This document shows positions 42,503 to 50,636 of a stretch of DNA of 64,000 nucleotides, piece after piece (the stretch's first letter is position 1; each line of letters begins with the position of its first letter). The DNA lies in contig PHSQ01000002.1 of NCBI GenBank assembly GCA_002862095.1, forward strand, positions 434,001-498,000, given 5' to 3'. The position numbers were made by a program, and so were the translations under genes. The notes beneath the pieces were generated by a model. The model was not told where the DNA came from. It saw only the letters and a list, made by a program, of their open reading frames with translations, and did not search any database. Origin of the DNA: Methylocystis sp. KS32. Lineage in GTDB: Bacteria > Pseudomonadota > Alphaproteobacteria > Rhizobiales > Beijerinckiaceae.

Positions 42503-43730
42503 CCTGGGTCTCGCCGGCCACCCTGCGGCGCAGCATTTTTTCGAAGGCAGCGAAGAGCTTTTTCATCGGCTCCTGCTTATAGGGGAAGAGCGAAACCGGA
42601 TCGAGCGCGTGCACGATCATCGCGGTTCCAACCTCGAAGACAAGCAATCCGCCGTCAGGGCTCTCCGCGCAATCGATCACCAGATAATCCAGCTCTGTCC
42701 GCTGGTAAATCGCCGCCAGCGCGGGCGCGTGCCGCCGGGCGAAATCGCGATCGAAATCCGCCATGAAACGCGCTTCTTCGGCACGGTTTTCGGCGTTTCG
42801 CGTCATGTCCGCGTTCAGATAATGCACCATCCAGTTTTTGGAGATCGCCAAGTGGACGGGATATGGAACGCCGTCGATCAGCGCCATGCGAATTTTACGA
42901 TAGAGTCCGTCTTCACCTTTGTAATCGACAAAAGGCGCGAGGTAAAAATCGCTGGCCTCCTGCTTGCTGAGAAACGCCGCCAAAGCTGAATTTTCGTCGA
43001 CCCGCTCGAGTTGGTCCCCTGCATGTGAACCGACAGGCCGCACGATGATCGGATATTTTCCATCTCCGAGAAGCGAGCATAGCGGCGCGCGCCCATTCGC
43101 GATGTCGAGCAAGTCGCTCAGCCTTGCCCGTCTGTTGACCGGGTACGCAATTCCCGGGGCATCGTGCAAGAGCCTCCACGCGCCGTCTCGCGTCAGGCGA
43201 GCAATATTGCCAGGGCGGTTTATCAGGGGCCGTGGCCACAATGGCGCCCTAGCCTCGATGCTTGCCAAAATGACCCGATTGGCCTCGCTTTCGGCCACGG
43301 CGACGAACGCCACATCGTGATCCGGCAATTGTAGCGGAACACCATCGCCGGGACGAATAAAAAGGGTCTCGAGCGCGACGCTTTGGCTCTCTAGCAGAAA
43401 CTCCAGCGGCGTATTCGCCATGAAATCCCCGGGAGCCAGCAAGGCGAGCAAGCGCAATGGATTGGCCGCCGCGCAAGGATAACTGAAGCACCTGCGCCGA
43501 AGCAGCGCTTGCCTTTGCCAATTGTCGGCGCTTTCACGGTGACCGCTAACGCGCTCGACGATAGACAGATCGAGCCACGCGCAAGCGTTATCGGGGTCGC
43601 GAGACAACTGTTCGATGAGGTAAGCCTTTAGCGGCGCAAGGCTCTCGCCATTCAAGGCTTTTCGAGTAATAACGGCCAGGCCGAGTGGCGAATTTTTATC
43701 CGACCGTTCAAATTTCTCGCTGCTCAACAT
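42492..43730 (-). CDS. TPR plus ATP-grasp-like protein
   Basis: A 412-residue protein. Residues ~15-75 resemble a TPR-like helical region (LIEQLSRDPDNACAWLDLSI). The C-terminal ~220 residues resemble a RimK-type ATP-grasp ligase: YPIIVRPVGSHAGDQLERV, FYLAPFVDYKGEDGLYRKIR, and the metal-binding end LDYLVIDCAESPDGGLLVFEVG. Such enzymes join amines to carboxylates. Coupled with the convergent PLP enzyme it could form a small amino-acid or peptide modification module; this is inference. Confidence 0.65.
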   Translation of the reverse strand: MLSSEKFERSDKNSPLGLAVITRKALNGESLAPLKAYLIEQLSRDPDNACAWLDLSIVERVSGHRESADNWQRQALLRRRCFSYPCAAANPLRLLALLAPGDFMANTPLEFLLESQSVALETLFIRPGDGVPLQLPDHDVAFVAVAESEANRVILASIEARAPLWPRPLINRPGNIARLTRDGAWRLLHDAPGIAYPVNRRARLSDLLDIANGRAPLCSLLGDGKYPIIVRPVGSHAGDQLERVDENSALAAFLSKQEASDFYLAPFVDYKGEDGLYRKIRMALIDGVPYPVHLAISKNWMVHYLNADMTRNAENRAEEARFMADFDRDFARRHAPALAAIYQRTELDYLVIDCAESPDGGLLVFEVGTAMIVHALDPVSLFPYKQEPMKKLFAAFEKMLRRRVAGETQVMR

Positions 43731-44008
43731 GGTCGCTATTCAGGGCGATCGACGCGCCCGCTCCATCGAGATTTTCGGATCTTGTGTGGCCGGTTCGTCA
43801 AACCGTCTCGATGGATCATTCTCATTTCCTTGCAACCAAGGCGAGATGAAATTCCGAGCGCCGCAACGTCGATCAAGCTCCGCGCAAGGCCCATAAAAAG
43901 TTCGCGCAAGGCGCCTGAAACGCTTCGGCGTGAGCCGGCGCTTATTCTTCAATGCCCGGCATGGAACGCCTAAGCGCTAAATGGCTTAACGGGCCGCCGC
44001 GACGCCAT
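43731..44008. other. Intergenic region, no supported gene
   Basis: 278 bp between the ATP-grasp gene and nadD. A 70-codon frame on the minus strand begins with TTG and lacks a ribosome site or recognisable family, so I do not call it. No terminator-like stem was seen. Confidence 0.4.
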
Positions 44009-44614
44009 CTAAACGAACGGCCTCTTCGCCGCCCGCAGCGCGGAGGAGGATTGAGCTTCCCGTTTGCCGTGCAGGAAAACGAAGGCTGGCGGGGAGCGCC
44101 CTGCCAGCAACCCGGCTTCGTCCTCGGGCAATCGCGACGCGCTCACGACATGCGCCGACAAAGCTCCCGAGATTTTCCATGTCGCGCCGGGACGATCCAT
44201 CACCGCGATTGGCATGATGCGCAAGATGTCGCGCCAATGCCGCCATCGATGGAAGGTGAGGAGATTGTCGGCTCCCATGATCCAGACGAAGCGCACGCCG
44301 GGACAACGGGAACGCAGAAAGCGCAGCGTGTCATAGGTGAAGCGTGTGCGGATTTGCGCCTCGATCCCGCAAATGGACACGCGGGGATCCCTTTCGAGCG
44401 CGCGGCAGGCCGTCATTCGACGCTCCATCGATGGCAAGTCGCCCGTATCCTTTAAAGGATTGCCGGGCGTGACAAGCCACCACAACCGATGGAGGCGGAG
44501 GCGCGTCAGCGCGGTTCGCGAAACGAGCAGATGGCCCTCGTGCGGCGGATTGAACGAGCCGCCGAAGAGACCGATCCGCATTCCGGGAGCATGTGGGGGT
44601 AGACGCGGTGTCAT
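44009..44614 (-). CDS. nadD: Nicotinate-nucleotide adenylyltransferase
   Basis: A 201-residue nucleotidyltransferase. GLFGGSFNPPHEGHL (residues ~15-29) holds the HxGH-type motif, and VWIMGADNLLTFHRW (~110) is the second signature. It converts nicotinate mononucleotide to deamido-NAD. It follows proA by 11 bp, the standard alphaproteobacterial proA-nadD order, but rsfS, which normally comes next, is absent. Confidence 0.93.
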   Translation of the reverse strand: MTPRLPPHAPGMRIGLFGGSFNPPHEGHLLVSRTALTRLRLHRLWWLVTPGNPLKDTGDLPSMERRMTACRALERDPRVSICGIEAQIRTRFTYDTLRFLRSRCPGVRFVWIMGADNLLTFHRWRHWRDILRIMPIAVMDRPGATWKISGALSAHVVSASRLPEDEAGLLAGRSPPAFVFLHGKREAQSSSALRAAKRPFV

Positions 44615-44625
44615 GACGCGACGGC

Positions 44626-45915
44626 TCAGGATCGCGCCTGTCCAGTTCCATGCACGCGATATTTGAACGAAGTCAGTTGCTCCACCCCAACCGGTCCGCG
44701 CGCGTGCATCTTGCCGGTCGCGATGCCAATCTCGCCGCCGAAGCCGAATTCTCCGCCGTCGGCGAATTGCGTCGAGGCGTTATGCACGACAATGGCGGAG
44801 TCGACCTCAGCCAGAAACCGCTCCGCCGCGGCGGCGTCCTGCGTGACAATGCAATCGGTGTGGTGCGAACCATGTTTGGCGATGTGCGCCATGGCGGCCT
44901 CGAGACCATCCACGATACGCACGGCGATGATCGCATCGAGATATTCCGTGTCCCAGTCCTGCGCGCTCGCGGCGGTCACGCGCTGATCGACCATTCGCGT
45001 CGCGTCGTCGCCGCGCACGGCGCAACCCGCGTCGAGCAGCATCTCGACCAGCGGCGCAAGATGAGAGCCCGCGCAGGCTCGATCGACCAGCAGCGTTTCC
45101 GCGGCTCCACAAATTCCCGTGCGCCGCATTTTGGCGTTCAGAACTATGGTCTTCGCCATGTCGAGATCGGCAGCCGCGTGCACGAAGACATGGACGATGC
45201 CTTCGAGATGCGCGAACACGGGCACGCGCGCCTCGTGCTGAACTCTGGCGACGAGGCTTTTGCCCCCGCGCGGCACAATCACATCTATATTGCCGTCGAG
45301 CCCCGCCAGCATCGCGCCGACGGCCGCGCGATCGCTCGTCGGCACGAGCGAGACGACGTCGGTCGGGAGCCCAGCTTTTTCCAGTCCCGCGACAATGCAG
45401 CCATGAATCGCGCGCGAAGACCGCAGACTGTCCGAGCCGCCGCGCAGGATCGTCGCATTGCCGGCTTTGAGGCACAAGGCGGCGGCGTCCGCCGTCACAT
45501 TGGGACGGCTCTCATAGATAACGCCAATGACGCCGAGCGGCGTCGCGACCCGCTCGATGCGCAGACCGTTGGGACGCTTGAACTCCGCGAGAACGCGGCC
45601 CACGGGGTCGGGCAAATCGGCGATCTCCTCGACCCCGCGCGCCATCGCCTCGATCCGCTTCTCGTCGAGAGTCAGACGGTCGATTGACGAAGCGGGAGCG
45701 CCCGCGGCTTTCGCCTGCGCGACGTCCTGGGCGTTGGCGCCAAGAATAGCGGCGCTCGAGGCGCGTATCGCCGCCGCCGCCGCCCGCAGAGCCTTGTCTT
45801 TGGTCGCCGACGAAGCAAGCGCGGCCAGATGGGCGCTTCCGCGCGCCGCCTGCCCCATGGCGGTCATGAGATCGAGCGTGTCCGAAGCCGTATCGAGAAA
45901 TTGCGCTTGCGTCAT
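44626..45915 (-). CDS. proA: Gamma-glutamyl phosphate reductase
   Basis: A 429-residue aldehyde-dehydrogenase-fold enzyme. [20 protein letters not shown] (~115), [35 protein letters not shown] and the catalytic cysteine in [15 protein letters not shown] (~267) identify it. It makes glutamate semialdehyde for proline. The start at 45915 ([10 protein letters not shown]) is preferred over an upstream frame extension. proB is not adjacent. Confidence 0.95.
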   Translation of the reverse strand: MTQAQFLDTASDTLDLMTAMGQAARGSAHLAALASSATKDKALRAAAAAIRASSAAILGANAQDVAQAKAAGAPASSIDRLTLDEKRIEAMARGVEEIADLPDPVGRVLAEFKRPNGLRIERVATPLGVIGVIYESRPNVTADAAALCLKAGNATILRGGSDSLRSSRAIHGCIVAGLEKAGLPTDVVSLVPTSDRAAVGAMLAGLDGNIDVIVPRGGKSLVARVQHEARVPVFAHLEGIVHVFVHAAADLDMAKTIVLNAKMRRTGICGAAETLLVDRACAGSHLAPLVEMLLDAGCAVRGDDATRMVDQRVTAASAQDWDTEYLDAIIAVRIVDGLEAAMAHIAKHGSHHTDCIVTQDAAAAERFLAEVDSAIVVHNASTQFADGGEFGFGGEIGIATGKMHARGPVGVEQLTSFKYRVHGTGQARS

Positions 45916-46014
45916 TGTTCCAACAGGGTTCGGTATTTCGGAAGCGCAAAGCGCTATCACGGCTAGACCGCTCGCGAAAGCGGGCGTTGCGGAGAGCGTC
46001 GGCCGGAGAGAATT

Positions 46015-46055
46015 CTCCGACAATCGATAGACTTTTACGAATGGAATTCGTTCCG
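46015..46055. repeat. Short dispersed repeat upstream of proA
   Basis: CAATCGATAGACTTTTACGAATGGAATTCGTTCC resembles GTTGATAGACTTTGGCGATCCAAATTCGCTCC at 55419-55450 and the looser copy at 31345-31376. All three lie upstream of minus-strand genes (proA, the RutE-like gene, pdhA). Confidence 0.45.
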
Positions 46056-46178
46056 GCCTTTCGAAGGGGCGCTATTTCTTGTCGCCCGGAGCAGTCGATC
46101 CGGAGATAAGCGCGCCAGGCCACAGTTTGGCCCTCTTCCGACCCACACTCTCAACCAACCGATTCGCTTGGGGTTCTC

Positions 46179-46424
46179 ATGAGAAAAATACTGTTTGGAA
46201 TAGCTGTCGCCGGAATGGGGAGCGCGCTTGCGGCCTGCACGCCAGAGCGGGCGCTCGACGGCACGCTCGGCGCCGTCTCCGGCGCGGTCGTGGCCGGACC
46301 TGTCGGCCTCGTCGCGGGCGGCGTCGTCGGCGCGACGGCGGGACCCGCTATCGCCTCAAGCTGGGGCGTTCGAGGCGAGCCGCATTATCGCCATCGCCGC
46401 CGCCATCGGCGCCATAGCTATTAA
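46179..46424 (+). CDS. Small glycine-rich lipoprotein
   Basis: An 81-residue protein. MRKILFGIAVAGMGSALAAC ends in a lipobox (LAAC, Cys20), so it should be a lipoprotein. The mature part is a glycine/alanine/valine repeat (GAVSGAVVAGPVGLVAGGVV) resembling glycine-zipper proteins, followed by a histidine/arginine-rich tail (HYRHRRRHRRHS). Similar small lipoproteins are common in Rhizobiales; their function is unknown. Confidence 0.7.
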   Translation: MRKILFGIAVAGMGSALAACTPERALDGTLGAVSGAVVAGPVGLVAGGVVGATAGPAIASSWGVRGEPHYRHRRRHRRHSY

Positions 46425-46430
46425 GCCCGC

Positions 46431-47669
46431 TCACTCCGCCCGCTTGTCGGTGAGCGTCTCCAGGAAGGCGACGATCGCGTCGATCTCATCGTCCGAAAGC
46501 CGCGGCTTCTGGCCAGGCTTACGGTCGTAGGGGACTTCCTTCACATTGACGTTGTCTTTGAATTTTCCCGGCAGATCGTCGAATTTCGCCACCTTCCCGT
46601 CCGGCGCCTTTGGGTACCACCGCTCCGGATTGGTGTCGCGCGTGGCATAGAAGGCCACGGCGTCGCGCAGGGTCGCGAAAGCGCCATTGTGCATATAGGG
46701 CGCGGTCAGCGCCACATTGCGCAGCGTCGGAACCTTGAACGCGCCGCAGAGGCTCTCGACGTCGAAAGCCGCGGGCGCCAGCGCCGCCAGACCCTCGCGC
46801 TTGCACAGGCCGAGATCGAAATAATCGGCATTGGCGTTGGCTGGAATCGCCTTGTTGCGCGGGGCTCCAAGCGTATCGAAGGTGAAATCCGTGAACAGCC
46901 AGTCCTTGGGTTCATGCGATTTGGCCTCGCCGGCATGGCAGGCGAGACAATTGCCCTTGTGGGAATCCTTGAAAAGCGCGAAACCCTGGGCCTCCAGCGG
47001 CGTGAATTTCGCCTTTCCGCGCAGAACCGCGTCGAAGCGCGAGGAGAACGGATGAAACGCGGGCGTTTCCTCGAAGGCGGCGATGGCCTGCATCAACTTG
47101 TCGAAGGCGGCGTCGAAATTGTCGAAAACATTCCCGCCGAACACGCTTCGCGCCAGATCGGCGTAGGCGCCTTCCTTGACCTTGGCGACGACGGCCGCCT
47201 TGGAAGGATTGTTCATCTCGAGCGGATTGAGCAAGGGACCCGCCGCCTGCTCGGCGAGACCACGCGCCCGCCCGTCGCGAAACTGTCCCCCCACCGGCGT
47301 CTTCTCGATCTTGCCAGTCTCTTCGTCCTTCTTTTCCACGAAGGAAAAGGGCGGCGAGAAGGAGGCATAGGCCAGCGCTGGAGGCTTGCGCGTCCCGAAA
47401 GCGCCCGCAGGCGCGCCGCGCGCCACGGCCGCAATCGACGAACCGTTGACGCCGGAAAAAGCGCGCGCCGGGTTGTGACACGAGGCGCAGGAAACGCCGC
47501 GCGGTTCAGAAAGCGAGGCGTCGGAAAACAGCCGCGCGCCTAGTTGCTCGATAGGCGTCATCGAGGCCGCGCCCTCTTCCGCCGGCGCCCGCGCCGCAAA
47601 AATAGATGCCAACAACACAGCGAGGACCAAGATAGGCAGGCCCGACCGGAGAACGGTAAACCGAAGCAT
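46431..47669 (-). CDS. Di-haem cytochrome c peroxidase / MauG family protein
   Basis: A 412-residue periplasmic protein with a signal peptide (LPILVLAVLLASIFAARAPA) and two c-type haem sites: CASCH (near residue 65) and CLACH (near 237). Other family segments are LGARLFSDASLS, QFRDGRARGLAEQAAGPLLN and TLRNVALTAPYMHNGAFATL. It reduces peroxide with electrons from cytochrome c, or acts MauG-like on a protein. The start at 47669 gives a normal signal peptide; the frame extends further upstream. Confidence 0.88.
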   Translation of the reverse strand: MLRFTVLRSGLPILVLAVLLASIFAARAPAEEGAASMTPIEQLGARLFSDASLSEPRGVSCASCHNPARAFSGVNGSSIAAVARGAPAGAFGTRKPPALAYASFSPPFSFVEKKDEETGKIEKTPVGGQFRDGRARGLAEQAAGPLLNPLEMNNPSKAAVVAKVKEGAYADLARSVFGGNVFDNFDAAFDKLMQAIAAFEETPAFHPFSSRFDAVLRGKAKFTPLEAQGFALFKDSHKGNCLACHAGEAKSHEPKDWLFTDFTFDTLGAPRNKAIPANANADYFDLGLCKREGLAALAPAAFDVESLCGAFKVPTLRNVALTAPYMHNGAFATLRDAVAFYATRDTNPERWYPKAPDGKVAKFDDLPGKFKDNVNVKEVPYDRKPGQKPRLSDDEIDAIVAFLETLTDKRAE

Positions 47670-47875
47670 GAATGTCAACCCACCCGCCGCAGAGGAGGAC
47701 AAGAACCGCCACAATTTATAAGGACTCCGCAATAATCTCGTCAATTTCAATAATTTGGATAATTTCCAGAGAGCGCGACGTCAATTGATGGTGTGGAACG
47801 GCCCCGCTACCGACAGCATCTGAAGTGCTAAAACGTGGTCGTTGCTGGCAACGCCACAAGGTAGGGAGCCGTTCC

Positions 47876-48916
47876 GTGAAGCAGATTAGCACTATCGGCC
47901 TGGATTTGGCCAAGAACGTTTTTCAGGTCCATGGCGCCGACGCCGAGGGCTCGCCGATTTTCAACCGGAAACTGCGTCGAGCCGAAGTGCTGCGCTTTTT
48001 CGAAAAGCTGCCTCCGTGTCTGGTCGGGCTGGAGGCCTGCGGCGGTTCGCATTACTGGGCGCGCGAGATCGCGGCGCTTGGTCACGACGTGCGCTTGATC
48101 CCGCCGATTTATGTGAAGCCGTTCGTGAAACGGGGCAAGACGGACGCCGCCGACGCCGAGGCGATCAGCGAAGCCGTGACGCGCAAGACCATGCGCTTCG
48201 TTCCGATCAAATCCGCCGAACAGCAGGCGGCGGCTATGGTGCTGAAGACGCGCGCTCTTCTGGTCCGCCAGCAAACTCAGGCGATCAACGCGCTTCGCGC
48301 TCACCTGTCGGAGCTGGGCGTTATCGCGGCCACTGGCACGTCGAAGGTGGCCGCGCTGATCGAGATTTTGCGGGACGAAGAGGACGTCCGCCTGCCAAAA
48401 GCCGCCCGTTTGGCATTGGCCGAAATCGCCGATCAGATCGAGGCGTTGACGCGGCAGATCGACAAGCTCGAACGAGGGATCGTCGCCGAGGCGAAGCGCG
48501 ACGAGGACATGCGGCGGCTGACCACAATCCCGGGCGTCGGAGCGATCACGGCGGCTTCCGTCAAAGCGCTGGTTCCGGATCCCGACGGGTTCAAATCCGG
48601 CCGACACTTCGCCGCCTGGCTTGGACTGACGCCAAAGCCCCATTCGAGCGGCGGCAAGGAGCGGCTCGGCGGGATATCGAAAATGGGCAATCCGACGCTC
48701 CGCTCGCTTCTCGTTTGTGGCGCAACGTCAATCTTGCGACGCGTGAAGGGTAACGACAAAGCGCCGCAATGGCTAATCGGGCTTTTGGCGCGGAGGCCCT
48801 TCAAGGTCGTCGCGATCGCGCTCGCAAACAAAATGGCGCGGATCATCTGGGCGCTGCTCACCAAGGGCGGAACATATCGGAATACTGATGCGGCGAACGG
48901 AGCGGCGAGCGCTTGA
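47876..48916 (+). CDS. IS110-family transposase (DEDD plus serine type)
   Basis: A 346-residue transposase. The N-terminal DEDD RuvC-like part has GLDLAKNVFQVHGAD, VGLEACGGSHYWAREI and KRGKTDAADAEAISEA. The C-terminal Transposase_20 part has IPGVGAITAASVKAL and WLGLTPKPHSSGGKERLGGI with the serine pair thought to be catalytic. GGGAG lies upstream of a GTG start at 47876. It is full length with no frameshift, so the element may be active. Confidence 0.93.
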   Translation: MKQISTIGLDLAKNVFQVHGADAEGSPIFNRKLRRAEVLRFFEKLPPCLVGLEACGGSHYWAREIAALGHDVRLIPPIYVKPFVKRGKTDAADAEAISEAVTRKTMRFVPIKSAEQQAAAMVLKTRALLVRQQTQAINALRAHLSELGVIAATGTSKVAALIEILRDEEDVRLPKAARLALAEIADQIEALTRQIDKLERGIVAEAKRDEDMRRLTTIPGVGAITAASVKALVPDPDGFKSGRHFAAWLGLTPKPHSSGGKERLGGISKMGNPTLRSLLVCGATSILRRVKGNDKAPQWLIGLLARRPFKVVAIALANKMARIIWALLTKGGTYRNTDAANGAASA

Positions 48917-49188
48917 GTCGAAAGACGACCAGGACAGACTGACCGGCGTAGACGCCGGACAGAGGTGAGGTGCATAATTAGACGATGACTCCACGGGACG
49001 AAATCCCGAGGCGAGAGTGGCCGGCGCGACAATGCGCTTACAGCGCGTCAGATTGATTAGCCCCTCGCATCGCGAATTTCATCAAGGCCAGCGGTCCATG
49101 ACCGCGCTGAAAGGCCGGACATATGACCGCACCGTTCCCGCAGGATGAAATGTCTGAAAAAAGCACTTGCCTGGCGGGCCGTTCCACA
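48917..49188 (+). ncRNA. Candidate bridge/seek RNA region of the IS1111-like element
   Basis: In IS1111-group elements the RNA that guides target choice is encoded in the non-coding end downstream of the transposase. Here that end is 272 bp, long relative to the 84-bp left end, and contains stems such as CCGGCGT/ACGCCGG (48943-48958) and CGGGA/TCCCG (48994-49008). The call rests on position and knowledge of the group; exact RNA limits cannot be read. Confidence 0.35.
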
Positions 49189-49261
49189 TATGTCGCGCGG
49201 ACAGGCCTCTTTGAGACTCGGCCATTCCGGGGCACCCACTCCGCGCTGCCGTGAACGGAGG

Positions 49262-49276
49262 GAACAAAAAAAGAAC
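49262..49276. promoter_or_regulatory. LexA (SOS) box of recA
   Basis: GAAC, seven A residues, GAAC: an exact match to the alphaproteobacterial LexA operator GAAC-N7-GAAC, 111 bp before the recA start. It predicts damage-inducible recA expression. Confidence 0.8.
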
Positions 49277-49387
49277 TTGGCGATAAGAACAGAACGTGCA
49301 CAATAAGCGCCGGACGGTGTTTTTAACTAAAGCCTCGCGTCTCGGCGTTGCGCCCGCCGGCTAACCCGTGCCAGAAGGAATTTCGCT

Positions 49388-50464
49388 GTGAGCCAAGCCA
49401 ATCTCCGTCTCGTGGAAGGATCATCCGTGGACAAGACCAAGGCGCTCGACGCCGCACTGTCTCAGATCGAACGCGCCTTCGGCAAGGGTTCGATCATGCG
49501 GCTTGGGAAAAACCAGAAGGCCGTCGAGATCGAGACGGTCTCCACCGGCTCGCTTGGGCTCGACATCGCTTTGGGCGTCGGCGGTTTGCCGCGCGGCCGG
49601 GTGGTCGAGATTTATGGACCAGAATCCTCCGGCAAAACGACCCTTACCCTGCATGTCATCGCCGAAGCGCAAAAGGCGGGCGGCGTGTGCGCTTTCGTCG
49701 ACGCCGAACATGCGCTTGACCCTATCTATGCCCGCAAGCTGGGGGTTCAACTCGACGAACTCCTCATTTCCCAGCCCGATACCGGCGAGCAGGCGCTCGA
49801 AATCACCGACACTCTCGTGCGTTCCGGCGCCGTCGACGTCCTGGTTGTCGATTCCGTCGCCGCTCTGACGCCCCGCGCCGAAATCGAGGGGGAAATGGGC
49901 GACGTCCAGCCTGGCCTACAGGCGCGGCTCATGAGCCAGGCCCTACGGAAGCTCACGGCCTCTATCTCGCGCTCCAACACGCTCGTCATCTTCATCAACC
50001 AGATTCGCATGAAGATCGGCGTGATGTATGGCTCGCCAGAAACGACGACGGGCGGCAACGCGCTGAAATTTTATGCTTCCGTGCGGCTCGACATTCGCCG
50101 CATCGGCTCCATCAAGGACCGCGACGAGGTGATCGGAAACCAGACCCGCGTAAAGGTTGTAAAGAACAAAGTGGCTCCGCCCTTCAAGCAGGTCGAATTC
50201 GATATCATGTATGGAGAAGGCATCTCGAAGGTCGGCGAATTGGTGGATCTCGGCGTCAAAGCCGGCGTCGTGGAGAAGTCTGGGGCGTGGTTTTCTTATG
50301 ATAGTCAAAGACTTGGACAGGGACGAGAGAACGCCAAGTCCTTCCTTAGAGCCAATCCGGAAGCCGCCGCGCGGATCGAGCAAGCTATCCGCGAGAACTC
50401 GGGTTTGATCGCGGAACGCATTCTGGAGACCAACGGAGACGAGGAGGACGCCAACGACGCGTAG
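49388..50464 (+). CDS. recA: Recombinase A
   Basis: A 358-residue RecA: Walker [11 protein letters not shown] near residue 77, [16 protein letters not shown] Walker B, loop 2 with [20 protein letters not shown], and an acidic tail ending [11 protein letters not shown]. It pairs homologous DNA and triggers LexA cleavage. The start is a GTG (GTGAGCCAAGCC) at 49388. It is followed by a terminator and alaS, as in many Rhizobiales. Confidence 0.97.
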   Translation: MSQANLRLVEGSSVDKTKALDAALSQIERAFGKGSIMRLGKNQKAVEIETVSTGSLGLDIALGVGGLPRGRVVEIYGPESSGKTTLTLHVIAEAQKAGGVCAFVDAEHALDPIYARKLGVQLDELLISQPDTGEQALEITDTLVRSGAVDVLVVDSVAALTPRAEIEGEMGDVQPGLQARLMSQALRKLTASISRSNTLVIFINQIRMKIGVMYGSPETTTGGNALKFYASVRLDIRRIGSIKDRDEVIGNQTRVKVVKNKVAPPFKQVEFDIMYGEGISKVGELVDLGVKAGVVEKSGAWFSYDSQRLGQGRENAKSFLRANPEAAARIEQAIRENSGLIAERILETNGDEEDANDA

Positions 50465-50482
50465 GCCTCGCGCCAAAGGCAC

Positions 50483-50526
50483 GCCGGCGGAGATCGATAA
50501 ATCATCCAACCCCGCCGGGCGTTTTT
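50483..50526 (+). terminator. Probable terminator after recA
   Basis: GCCGGCGG (50483-50490) can pair with CCGCCGGG (50512-50519) across a 21-base loop and is followed by GCGTTTTTC. The stem is GC-rich but the loop is long, so this is of moderate strength. Confidence 0.6.
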
Positions 50527-50636
50527 CATTGCCCAAACGGCCCCTAACTGGCATATCGCAAGAATCGAATTCGGCCGCGAGATCCTTCGCGGCGGCGTAC
50601 AAAATTCGCAAGAAGCAATAGCGAGCCAGCAGGACC

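Larger units (their letters stand above)
47792..49188 (+). mobile_element. IS110-family insertion sequence, IS1111-like
   Basis: A 1.4-kb element. TGTGGAACGGCCC (47792-47804) and GGGCCGTTCCACA (49176-49188) are perfect 13-bp inverted repeats. True ends in the IS1111 subgroup lie a few bases outside such subterminal repeats and usually lack target duplication. It has one transposase gene, an 84-bp left end and a 272-bp right non-coding end. It sits between the peroxidase gene and recA, ending about 75 bp before the LexA box. Confidence 0.85.

Noticed and set aside
43740-43952. 70-residue basic protein on the minus strand
   Set aside because: Starts with TTG without a ribosome site and shows no recognisable family.
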